From NCBI GenBank assembly GCA_002869535.1, contig PKUK01000008.1, positions 664,351 to 728,350 of the forward strand: a stretch of 64,000 nucleotides of DNA, read 5' to 3'. Position 1 is the first letter of the stretch, and every line of letters starts with the position of its first letter. Shown one piece after another: positions 56,759 through 64,000 of this stretch. Below the pieces are notes generated by a model that was not told where the DNA came from, did not search any database, and worked only from the letters and a program-made list of their open reading frames with translations. This DNA is from Arcobacter sp. (GTDB lineage Bacteria; Campylobacterota; Campylobacteria; Campylobacterales; Arcobacteraceae). Made by a program: the position numbers and the translations under genes.

Positions 56759-58504
56759 TCAAAAAGACAATTTATTTCTACCTTCATTCTTTGACTTATA
56801 TAGTAAGATATCTAGTCTTTTAAAGAGTTCATCTACGGATTCATCATTTTGATACTCTACTAGTCCTATACTTATAGTTACTTGTTTTACATTTTCATTA
56901 AATTTATGTTCTGAAACACTTTTTCTAACTCTTTCAGATACTATACAAGCATCTTTTAGCATTGTATTTTTGTATATTATTAAGAACTCTTCTCCCCCAT
57001 ATCGTCCCATAATATCACTCTCTCTTAAAAAATTATTAACAAAAGAGGAGAGAGTACATAAAACTATATCGCCTACATCATGTCCATAATTATCATTAAT
57101 ATCTTTAAATTTATCAATATCAAACAATGCTATACACAAATTTCCACCACATCTACTCAATTTACGAATTTCTTGTTCCATAATATTCATGATTGAATAT
57201 CTGTTGTGAATTTTTGTCAAAGCATCTGTTGTAGCTAACACTTCTAAGGATTCTCTTGATTTTTCAAGTTCTTCAGTTCTATCTTTAACTTTATCCTCTA
57301 ATGATTTATTTAACTGCTTTAGTTCACCTGATTTATTTAAAATTCTACTTTTATATTTTAAAAACTGTGACTTTAAATACTTAGATACAACATATGAACA
57401 TACTAATGATATAAGTATAGATATAAACCCAATAGTTAGAATGTAGCTAATTCTCATATGATAATCTTCATATAGTTTTGTTACTTGTACTGCTGCATTT
57501 GACTTAATTGTAGATTCGTAAAACCCACTTCCTATTATCCAGTTTGTATTTGGCACTTTTTTTATATAGCTGTATTTTACTTCCTCTTTATTTGTTTCAG
57601 GATTTACCCAACTATATCTTGAAAATTTATTATCAACACTCTTTATGCTTTTTAATAAAAGTAAATAAACATCTTTTATACTTTTATCTTTAATCTTGTA
57701 GAAGTTCTTATTTACATATTCAGGTGTACTATCATTTAAAAGTATATTACCATTTGTATCAAATACAAAAATATACTCACTTGTATTTTCACTAATTTTT
57801 TGAATAGCTTTTAGTATTTCATTACTACTTATTTTTGATGCTGTTTCTAAATACTCACCTGAACCCAAATATAAATTGTAAAAACCTAATGCTTTTACAA
57901 AAACAACTTGATCATAACTATTTGTAGAAGGATCAGTTGGTTTTGTAAACTTATCCCATAAAAAGCCTTCATTTTTTGTTTTAACTGTTTCAATCTCTTC
58001 TTTGATTACAAATATTCCATTTGCATCTTGAAAATCAATTATTGAAGTTCCCTCTAAATGTTTTAGATAATTTGGTGCTAGATGAAAGACACCATTATAA
58101 TCTAATATAAAAATAAAGCTTTCATCATTATTCCAAGACAAAGGTGATAAAGAAGTAATAATTAAAGACTTTATCTCTTTTTGACTTTTTGTATTTTTAT
58201 ACTTGTTATATATATTTGTTGCAATTTTATGTGAGCTATTAACTCTATCTTTTATTCGAAGTGTTAACTTTTTAACAGTAAGATCATTTTGGTAAGCAAT
58301 TAAGTCAGAAATTCCATCAATTTTTGATTTAATAGCTTTTTTTTCAATATTTATAAGATTTTCTTCAACTTTTGATAAGGTCTTTTCAAAATTTTGTTCA
58401 TGTTCAATAATTATAATTAAAATTATTGCAATTACAAATAATGGAATAAAAATCAAAGGTCCAATAGCAATAATTTTAATTAAATTACTTTCTCTACTTT
58501 TCAT
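56759..58504 (-). CDS. Cache-domain diguanylate cyclase
   Basis: Membrane-bound sensor cyclase, 581 residues. The first helix (about 10-33) is followed by a periplasmic Cache-type domain to about residue 345, with YDQVVFVKALGFYNLYLGSG and PNTNWIIGSGFYES, features of small-ligand sensors. The second helix (about 350-372) leads to a coiled coil (KQLNKSLEDKVKDRTEEL) and a GGDEF domain with TTDALTKIHNRYS, GGEEF and an RxxD (RESD) site five residues upstream, so feedback inhibition is likely. The ligand is unknown. It ends near the structured region after efp. Confidence 0.88.
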   Translation of the reverse strand: MKSRESNLIKIIAIGPLIFIPLFVIAIILIIIIEHEQNFEKTLSKVEENLINIEKKAIKSKIDGISDLIAYQNDLTVKKLTLRIKDRVNSSHKIATNIYNKYKNTKSQKEIKSLIITSLSPLSWNNDESFIFILDYNGVFHLAPNYLKHLEGTSIIDFQDANGIFVIKEEIETVKTKNEGFLWDKFTKPTDPSTNSYDQVVFVKALGFYNLYLGSGEYLETASKISSNEILKAIQKISENTSEYIFVFDTNGNILLNDSTPEYVNKNFYKIKDKSIKDVYLLLLKSIKSVDNKFSRYSWVNPETNKEEVKYSYIKKVPNTNWIIGSGFYESTIKSNAAVQVTKLYEDYHMRISYILTIGFISILISLVCSYVVSKYLKSQFLKYKSRILNKSGELKQLNKSLEDKVKDRTEELEKSRESLEVLATTDALTKIHNRYSIMNIMEQEIRKLSRCGGNLCIALFDIDKFKDINDNYGHDVGDIVLCTLSSFVNNFLRESDIMGRYGGEEFLIIYKNTMLKDACIVSERVRKSVSEHKFNENVKQVTISIGLVEYQNDESVDELFKRLDILLYKSKNEGRNKLSF

Positions 58505-58579
58505 TCAAAGCCTTTTAAATATTCACTATATTGTAATACAGTTATATTTAAATTATTGAATTAAGGCATAAAAATTATC

Positions 58580-59593
58580 TCACAAATTATTTATTCTTTT
58601 TAAATAGACTATTTTTTCATCACCAATAAAATTTTCATGCACAATTTCAAAATCCATATCTATTTTATTAAGTGCATTAACTCCATTTCTAATTTTGGGA
58701 CTAACTAATAAAACAATATAATCTATTCTCTCTTTTAGTATCTCCATTAAATTATAAATACCCTCTATCATTATAAATTTATAATCTAGTAGTTTAAATA
58801 AATCATCACTTATTATTACTTCTCTATTTGCTACTTTAAATAGGGGAATATTTTCATCAAATATTTTGTTTTTACTGTAAATCATTACATTTGGAGCCCG
58901 ACCTGCTATATATCTAGCATCTAGTGTTGGTTTATCTATTCGTACAGTGTTTCCACCTATTAACATTAGATCTATTTTATCTCTTAAAGTATGAATATAT
59001 AGTTGAGCCATTTTTGATGATACTTTTCCATCTATACATCCATTTAATGTTTGTGCCATTTTATAAAAGATAAATGTTCCCTTGTTCCATTTAATAAACG
59101 GATATAGAAGCTCATAAGCCTCTTTTTTCATACAAGCTAGACTTACTTCTATATTTGCATTTTTTAGTGTTTCTATGCCACCTGTTGCTTGTTTATTTGT
59201 ATCTTCATGGGCTATGATTACTCTTTTGGGTTTCAACTCTTTTAGTAAATTTGCACAGGGGGGAGTTTTTCCTATATGGTTACATGGTTCTAGGGTTACA
59301 TATATTTCGCAGGTCTCAAAAAAATTATTATGATTTTTTAATAAGTAATCATGGATTTCATGGGAGGTTTTTTTTAGTTTTAAATCATCTTTTGCATATT
59401 TCTTTAAATATGCAGCTTTAAGTGCATTTACTTCTGCATGGGGCATTCCAGCTTCTTTGTGGGCTTCTATAGCTAAAATCTCACCATCTTTAACAACAAC
59501 GCAACCAACAGCAGGATTTGGATAAGTTAGAAGTTGATATTTCCATGCTTCATCAATGGCAAGTTTCATATAAAAACTATCATCAATTTTCAT
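58580..59593 (-). CDS. ribD: Riboflavin biosynthesis protein RibD
   Basis: Bifunctional deaminase-reductase of riboflavin synthesis. The 337-residue protein has the deaminase zinc motifs HAEVNAL and EPCNHIGKTPPCANLL near residues 50-110, followed by the reductase domain (FIFYKMAQTLNGCIDGKVSS, LMLIGGNTVRIDKPTLDAR). It is shorter than E. coli RibD (367) but complete at both ends. Its ATG shares one base with the upstream lysE stop. Confidence 0.94.
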   Translation of the reverse strand: MKIDDSFYMKLAIDEAWKYQLLTYPNPAVGCVVVKDGEILAIEAHKEAGMPHAEVNALKAAYLKKYAKDDLKLKKTSHEIHDYLLKNHNNFFETCEIYVTLEPCNHIGKTPPCANLLKELKPKRVIIAHEDTNKQATGGIETLKNANIEVSLACMKKEAYELLYPFIKWNKGTFIFYKMAQTLNGCIDGKVSSKMAQLYIHTLRDKIDLMLIGGNTVRIDKPTLDARYIAGRAPNVMIYSKNKIFDENIPLFKVANREVIISDDLFKLLDYKFIMIEGIYNLMEILKERIDYIVLLVSPKIRNGVNALNKIDMDFEIVHENFIGDEKIVYLKRINNL

Positions 59594-60219
59594 TATGTCT
59601 GCTTATTAAATAATAAAAAACTACCAGCAGCCACCATAATTGAACCTGCAGTATAATTTAATCTCTTTAGAGCCTTATTAGACTTTAACATTTTTTTAGT
59701 TCGACTTGCCAACATTGATATACTCATCAGCCCAAGCATCAAAGCTATAATAGTTAAAAATGAGACTAACATAATGTCATAACTTGTTAATGATTTTATA
59801 TCTAAAAAAGTTGGTAAAAATGCTATATAAAAAAGTATAACTTTAGGATTAGAAGCTGAGATTAAAAAACCTTGAATAAACCCAAGAAAAAAGTCTTTTT
59901 TATGTATGATGCTTTTATCTGTAGTTTCAATCTTTATTGGAGCTATGAACATCTTATATCCTAAATAAACAAGATATATTGCCCCAATTATTCTAATAAA
60001 ATCAAATAATAATGCATAGTTTTGCGCAATTGTAGCAAGTCCTAAACATGCAAAAATCAAATATATAACATCACTGATTGTCATACCAAAAGCCAAAGAG
60101 ATACACTCTTTTGATCCAAGTGTCATGCCTCTTGATAACAAAGCAAATACTCCAGGGCCAGGAGTAATGCCAAAAATAAATATGGCTAGGAAAAAAGTTA
60201 ATGAGCTTTCAAGACTCAT
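59593..60219 (-). CDS. LysE/RhtB-family exporter
   Basis: 208-residue exporter with about six membrane helices. The N-terminal AIFIFGITPGPGVFALLSRGM has the family motif (TPGPG). ISASNPKVILFYIAFLPTFL and GSIMVAAGSFLLF are typical. The substrate, presumably an amino acid, is unknown. A GGAG ribosome-binding site precedes the ATG. It sits between rimP and ribD in a translation-related operon. A second paralog is at 7612-8241. Confidence 0.9.
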   Translation of the reverse strand: MSLESSLTFFLAIFIFGITPGPGVFALLSRGMTLGSKECISLAFGMTISDVIYLIFACLGLATIAQNYALLFDFIRIIGAIYLVYLGYKMFIAPIKIETTDKSIIHKKDFFLGFIQGFLISASNPKVILFYIAFLPTFLDIKSLTSYDIMLVSFLTIIALMLGLMSISMLASRTKKMLKSNKALKRLNYTAGSIMVAAGSFLLFNKQT

Positions 60220-60232
60220 GAAGTCTCCTTAT

Positions 60233-60661
60233 TTACCACTCAAAATATGTAGAAGCTGAAGATATTTGATCATGAGTGATAATCTCTTCACCATGTTCTG
60301 TTTTTATTTTAATTTCATTTTCATCGGCAAAAATTAATTCACCTGTTAATATATTCTTTTCAAAATCTTTTACTTTTATCTTTTCACCAATTGAAACTTC
60401 AAAATGTCTTGGTTTTTTTAATTTTCTCTCAATTCCTGGTGAACTTACTTCTAAATTATACTTTCCATACATTGGCTCATCTACATCCAATATAGGTGAA
60501 ATCAATCTTGATACTTCTGCACATTTATCTAATGATACACCATCTTTAGCAATAATATATACTCTAAAAATATCTCTATCATTCTCTTTTGTAGTTACTA
60601 TGTCATATAGTTCAACGCCACAACCTTTTACAGTCATTTCAATTGATTCTTCTAAAGTCAT
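60233..60661 (-). CDS. rimP: Ribosome maturation factor RimP
   Basis: Assists 30S assembly. The 142-residue protein has the N-terminal alpha/beta domain ([34 protein letters not shown]) with the conserved [20 protein letters not shown], and the C-terminal SH3-like domain ([20 protein letters not shown]). Length is normal (about 140-155). It overlaps rbfA by one base in the infB-rbfA-rimP order. Confidence 0.93.
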   Translation of the reverse strand: MTLEESIEMTVKGCGVELYDIVTTKENDRDIFRVYIIAKDGVSLDKCAEVSRLISPILDVDEPMYGKYNLEVSSPGIERKLKKPRHFEVSIGEKIKVKDFEKNILTGELIFADENEIKIKTEHGEEIITHDQISSASTYFEW

Positions 60662-61017
60662 TAGTCCTCTTTTTTATCTTTTTTTATTTTATCAAATAAA
60701 GACTCTATTTTTAAATCTTTTTCCAATTTATCATCAGCTTGAAATTTAAAATTTGGACATTTATACCAACCTGTGGCATTTAAACAATACGTTTTTATAT
60801 GTCCATTTGCTTTACTTAAAAGACTGTTTATTATTTGATGTTCTCTTTTATCATAATCACTTCCATCATAATAAACTACTCCATCATATTTACCATTTCT
60901 ACAATTTACTTCTGTAATTGCCAATGATTTAATTCTATTATCATTTAAAGTAGAAAGAGCCTCTGGAATTAACTCCATTAATAAAGACTCTGTTCTTTGT
61001 AAGTTTACACTTTTCAT
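60661..61017 (-). CDS. rbfA: Ribosome-binding factor A
   Basis: Binds the 30S subunit during 16S rRNA maturation. The 118-residue KH-type protein shows [19 protein letters not shown], the strand [21 protein letters not shown] and [15 protein letters not shown]. It is one base from infB and one base overlapping with rimP, the standard arrangement. The tail is rich in Lys and Asp. Confidence 0.9.
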   Translation of the reverse strand: MKSVNLQRTESLLMELIPEALSTLNDNRIKSLAITEVNCRNGKYDGVVYYDGSDYDKREHQIINSLLSKANGHIKTYCLNATGWYKCPNFKFQADDKLEKDLKIESLFDKIKKDKKED

Positions 61018-61018
61018 A

Positions 61019-63679
61019 TTATAGGTCTATTTGTACTTTCTCTTCAATTTGAATAAATGTTTCGATGAAATCTCCAACTTTTATATCATTGAATTTTTCA
61101 AACATGATACCACATTCAAATCCATTAACAACTTCTTTAGCATCATCTTTGAATCTTTTAAGTGATGATATTTTACCTGTATATGTAACAACACCATCTC
61201 TAATAATTCTAGCATGTCCACCTTTGATAACTTTACCATCAGTAACTAAACATCCAGCAACTGTTCCAATTTTTGGTACAACAAATGTATCTCTTACTTC
61301 TGCTTGACCTGTATTTTCTTCTCTAATTACTGCACTCATCATACCAGATAGTGTTGCTTTAATATCATCAATTAAGTCATATATAATTGTATAAGTGTTA
61401 ATAGTGATTCCATCAGCTTTAGCTTTTTGTTTAATAGAACCAGTTGGTCTTACATTAAACCCTAAGATAACACAACCTTCACTAGCTCCTGCAAGAACTA
61501 AATCAGACTCAGTAATACCACCAACACCTGTGTGTAAAACTTTAACTTTTACTTCATCATTTTGAATTTTTTCTAGTGAACCTTTAATTGCTTCTAAAGA
61601 ACCTGCAACATCAGTTTTGATAATCACTGGTAATTGTTTGATTTTTCCTTCTGCAATTAATCCACTCATCTCTTCTAATGATACTTTTGTAGATTTAGAC
61701 AACTCTTTTGCACGTGCATGTTCTGCTCTAGTAGTTGCAATTTCTCTTGCTTCTTTTTCACTATCTTGCACAATCATTACAGAACCAGATGTAGGAATAT
61801 CATTTAATCCAAGTACATTTCCAGTTTCAGAAAGTTCTAATTGTTTTACAGGTTTACCCATGTCATTTGTAATTGCTTTTACTCTACCATATGTAGTATC
61901 ACTTACAATATTATCACCAACTCTTAATGTACCACTTTGTACGATTACTGTAGCAACTGGTCCTCTACCTTTTTCAAGTGTAGCTTCTACAACTGTAGCT
62001 TTTGCTTTAGAAGTTGGATCTGCTTGTAGTTCTAATATTTCTGCTTGAATTAAAATGTTTTCAAGTAAATCATCAATACCTTCACCTGTATGAGCTGAAA
62101 CACCGATAAATTCGATCTCTCCACCCCAATCAACGGGAAGCATATCTTTTTCTGCCATTTGTGATTTAACCATATCAGGATTTGCAGTCTCTTTATCCAT
62201 TTTATTCATAGCAACAATGATTGGACAACCACTTGCTTTTGCATGTGCAATTACTTCTTCTGTTTGTGGTTTAACGCCATCATCAGCAGCAACAACTATA
62301 ATAATAACATCAGTTACACTTGCACCTCTTGATCTCATTTCACTAAAGGCAGCATGTCCTGGAGTATCTACAAAAGTGATTTTTTTACCACTTTGTTCTA
62401 CTGTATATGCAGAGATATGTTGAGTAATTCCACCAGCTTCACCTTTTGCTACTTTTGCACTTCTAATTTTATCTAATAATGAAGTTTTACCATGGTCAAC
62501 ATGACCCATGATTGTTACAACAGGAGGTCTTGTTACGAAGTTTGATTTATCAATATTTTCTTCATGATCTTCCACATAATTTACATCTTCTAAAGCATCT
62601 TTAACAGTTACTTCAATACCAAACTCTTCACCAAGAATTTCTAACTCATCTTGTTTTAAGAAGTCATTTTTTGTAACCATCATTCCTAAAGAAAATAGTA
62701 CAGTAATTACTTCTGAAGCACTTTTTCCACAAGCTTCTGCAAACTCATAAACCCTAACATCTTCAGGTATTGTGATTTCAGTTACATCTGCAACTTCTAC
62801 TTCTCTTTTAATTCTTTTCTTTCTTCTACCTCTTTTTAAACCTTGAGGTCTATTTCCAAAAGCTGCAGGTTTTGAACTTCTTGTTTGTTTATCATTATTA
62901 TTTTTTGCAGGTTTATGTGGATCATCAAAAAGTTTTGATGTATCAGTTAAACCCATATCAAGTAATACGACTTCTTCACCCAATAATGAATCATCAGACT
63001 CTTTAAAATCTTGTTTATCTATTTCTAAAACTTTTCCATGCTCATGTGCTTTTGGAGGTGTTTTTTTCTTTTGAACTTTTGCTTTTGTTTTAACAGGTTC
63101 AGATTGATTATCTTGATTATTATTTCCACCAAGAATTTCACTTAAAGATTTCATAGGTTTTTTAACAGTTGATGGTTCTGAATAAGAAGTTAATTCTTCT
63201 TTTTTTACTACTTTTGGTTCTTCTGGTCTTTTCTTTTTAACAATTTTAATACCTCTTCTTTTAGGTATAACTTTTTTAACAGGTGAATCATCATTAACTT
63301 TTTGAGTATCATCAGTTTTTACAGGGCTAGTATTTTCAATTTTTTTAGGTTCTTCAATTACTGGCTTTTTTTCTTCTTTTGGTTTTTCAACCTCAGTTGT
63401 TTTTGCAATAATTTATTCTTCTGGCTTTTTGTCTTCAACTACTACTTTCTCTTCTTCAACTTTTTTAGGTTCTACACTCTTAGTTGCTTTTTTCTTTGGT
63501 GGAAGTTTTTTACTTTTACCAGTCATTATATAGTTTACTATCTCTTCTGCGTCCTCAACTGTTGTTTGACTTTGAGGTGATTTAAGTTCTATACCTAAAT
63601 CCTTTGCTTTTTTTATAACATCGTTGCTGCTAGCCCCAGCCTCTTCTGCAATTTCATATACTCTTACGTTATCTGACAT
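61019..63679 (-). pseudogene. infB: Translation initiation factor IF-2, interrupted by in-frame TAA
   Basis: GTPase that places initiator tRNA on the ribosome. Read through it has 886 residues: an N-terminal IF2N domain (VRVYEIAEEAGASSNDVIKK), a Lys/Glu/Pro-rich linker, a second IF2N domain (VRVYEFAEACGKSASEVI), G motifs GHVDHGKTS and FVDTPGHAAFSEM, NKMDKE, and C-terminal domains. A TAA at 63415-63413 (codon 89 of 887) falls in the low-complexity linker after DKKPEE and resumes with IIAKTTEVEKPKEEKK. A 711-residue internal segment from ATG 63154 retains all GTPase domains but has no clear ribosome-binding site. Confidence 0.93.
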
Positions 63680-63935
63680 GCGTTAATATCTCCTTAAGTT
63701 GTACCAAGTACTCGTCTTTTTTTTTACACTGTTTGAAAAGTGCTTTTTCAATTCTTTTTGCTTCTATATCCAAAAGAGTCTTCTCTTGACACTCTTTACA
63801 AATATAAAAACTCCTACCTATTCCATCAAAAGTGATGAGTTTATAATCCTTACATTGCAATCTAATTAAATTATCTTTAGTTAGTTTACTACGACAAACT
63901 ACACAAGTTCTTATAGGTTTTTCTAATTTAGCCAA
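63669..63935 (-). CDS. ylxR: YlxR-family RNA-binding protein (DUF448)
   Basis: Small protein associated with infB operons, with possible RNA or RNase P related roles. 88 residues. It contains the family motif PIRTCVVCRSKLTKDNLIRL and a second Cys pair in FYICKECQEKT, so a zinc-like site is possible. The C-terminal half is lysine-rich. It overlaps infB by 11 bases, as in many bacteria. The function in this organism is not established. Confidence 0.85.
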   Translation of the reverse strand: MAKLEKPIRTCVVCRSKLTKDNLIRLQCKDYKLITFDGIGRSFYICKECQEKTLLDIEAKRIEKALFKQCKKKDEYLVQLKEILTHVR

Positions 63936-63969
63936 TGATTATACCCAAAATTTATTAAATTTCCAATTT

Positions 63970-63999
63970 TTATGCTTCTACTCTAACACCGTAGTTGTC
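63970..63999 (-). CDS. thrB: C-terminal end of homoserine kinase (5' part outside window)
   Basis: Only the last nine codons are visible, DNYGVRVEA followed by TAA. Identification rests on gene order: thrB precedes the ylxR-infB-rbfA-rimP run in Campylobacter and related genomes. The fragment is too short to prove it. Confidence 0.45.
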   Translation of the reverse strand, partial: DNYGVRVEA

Positions 64000-64000
64000 A

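Noticed and set aside
56632-56823. 63-residue ORF downstream of efp
   Set aside because: It consists of hairpin arms and has no ribosome-binding site or recognisable protein pattern; it overlaps the GGDEF gene end.
1809-63415. Reassigned genetic code (stop codons read as amino acids)
   Set aside because: All three stop types occur inside genes, yet TAA, TAG and TGA also end many genes here at sensible places with conserved overlaps. A single reassignment cannot explain the set.
1-64000. CRISPR arrays, prophage, insertion sequences or tRNA genes
   Set aside because: No regular repeat-spacer pattern, transposase, integrase or cloverleaf-type sequence was recognised in any gap by eye. A covariance-model scan would be decisive.

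Overview
The window is chromosomal DNA of a Campylobacterota (epsilonproteobacterial) bacterium, most likely an Arcobacter-group species. Grounds: strong AT bias, the epsilon-type nap gene order H-B-F-L-D, a three-gene bc1 complex with a di-heme c1, a stand-alone atpB, queC-queD-queE after moeA, and the order (thrB)-ylxR-infB-rbfA-rimP-ribD. Genes are packed tightly, often overlapping by 1 to 26 bases. No gene-free stretch exceeds about 230 bases. I see no tRNA, rRNA, CRISPR array, insertion sequence or phage gene.

Layout. 1-3194: end of a periplasmic nitrate reductase operon (napH, B, F, L, D). 3423-7549: amino-acid ABC transporter (aapJ, Q, M, P). 7612-11957, minus strand: LysE-type exporter, class III aminotransferase, outer-membrane protein, serS. 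12073-14362: TAXI-type binding protein and trpS. 14379-17222, minus: FmdE-like protein, methyltransferase, hisG, coaX and an unknown. 17359-18598: split ThrE-type exporter. 18599-25670, minus: mgtE, short-chain dehydrogenase, DedA protein, zinc-type ABC genes, SPL-like radical SAM protein, nucleosidase-like protein, rplS, trmD. 25733-28380: ilvA, atpB, a thiamine-phosphate-synthase-like gene. 28377-31112, minus: AddA-like helicase-nuclease. 31244-38894: heme-motif diguanylate cyclase, argB, thrC, petABC and a small cytochrome. 38900-39972, minus: rsmE and a membrane protein. 40044-46694: moeA, queC/D/E, fabG, acpP, fabF, accA. 46718-47062, minus: HIT protein. 47165-56619: pheS, pheT, aroA, ispH, rpsA, serA, efp. 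56759-64000, minus: Cache diguanylate cyclase, ribD, LysE, rimP, rbfA, infB, ylxR and the thrB tail.

Together the genes describe a respiring, motile-lifestyle-type heterotroph: nitrate reduction, a bc1 respiratory chain and F-type ATP synthase, uptake of amino acids with matching export systems, and core translation and biosynthesis genes.

The most unusual observation concerns the coding sequence itself. Nine otherwise intact genes (napF, aapJ, the TAXI protein, the second thrE half, the dehydrogenase, znuC, queC, ispH, infB) each carry one in-frame stop with the same reading frame and family homology continuing after it. A tenth gene (lysE at 8241) has ATT exactly where ATG is expected. Every case can be explained by one substitution, and G to T on the coding strand fits all of them (GAA to TAA, GAG to TAG, GGA to TGA, ATG to ATT). 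No frameshift was seen. Because ispH and infB are normally essential, sequence error, base damage or deliberate alteration looks likelier than true gene decay. I found no convincing undescribed defence or biosynthetic system. Other points worth a look are a diguanylate cyclase with a c-type heme motif, a long dyad over the pet promoter, and an overlapping radical SAM/nucleosidase pair.
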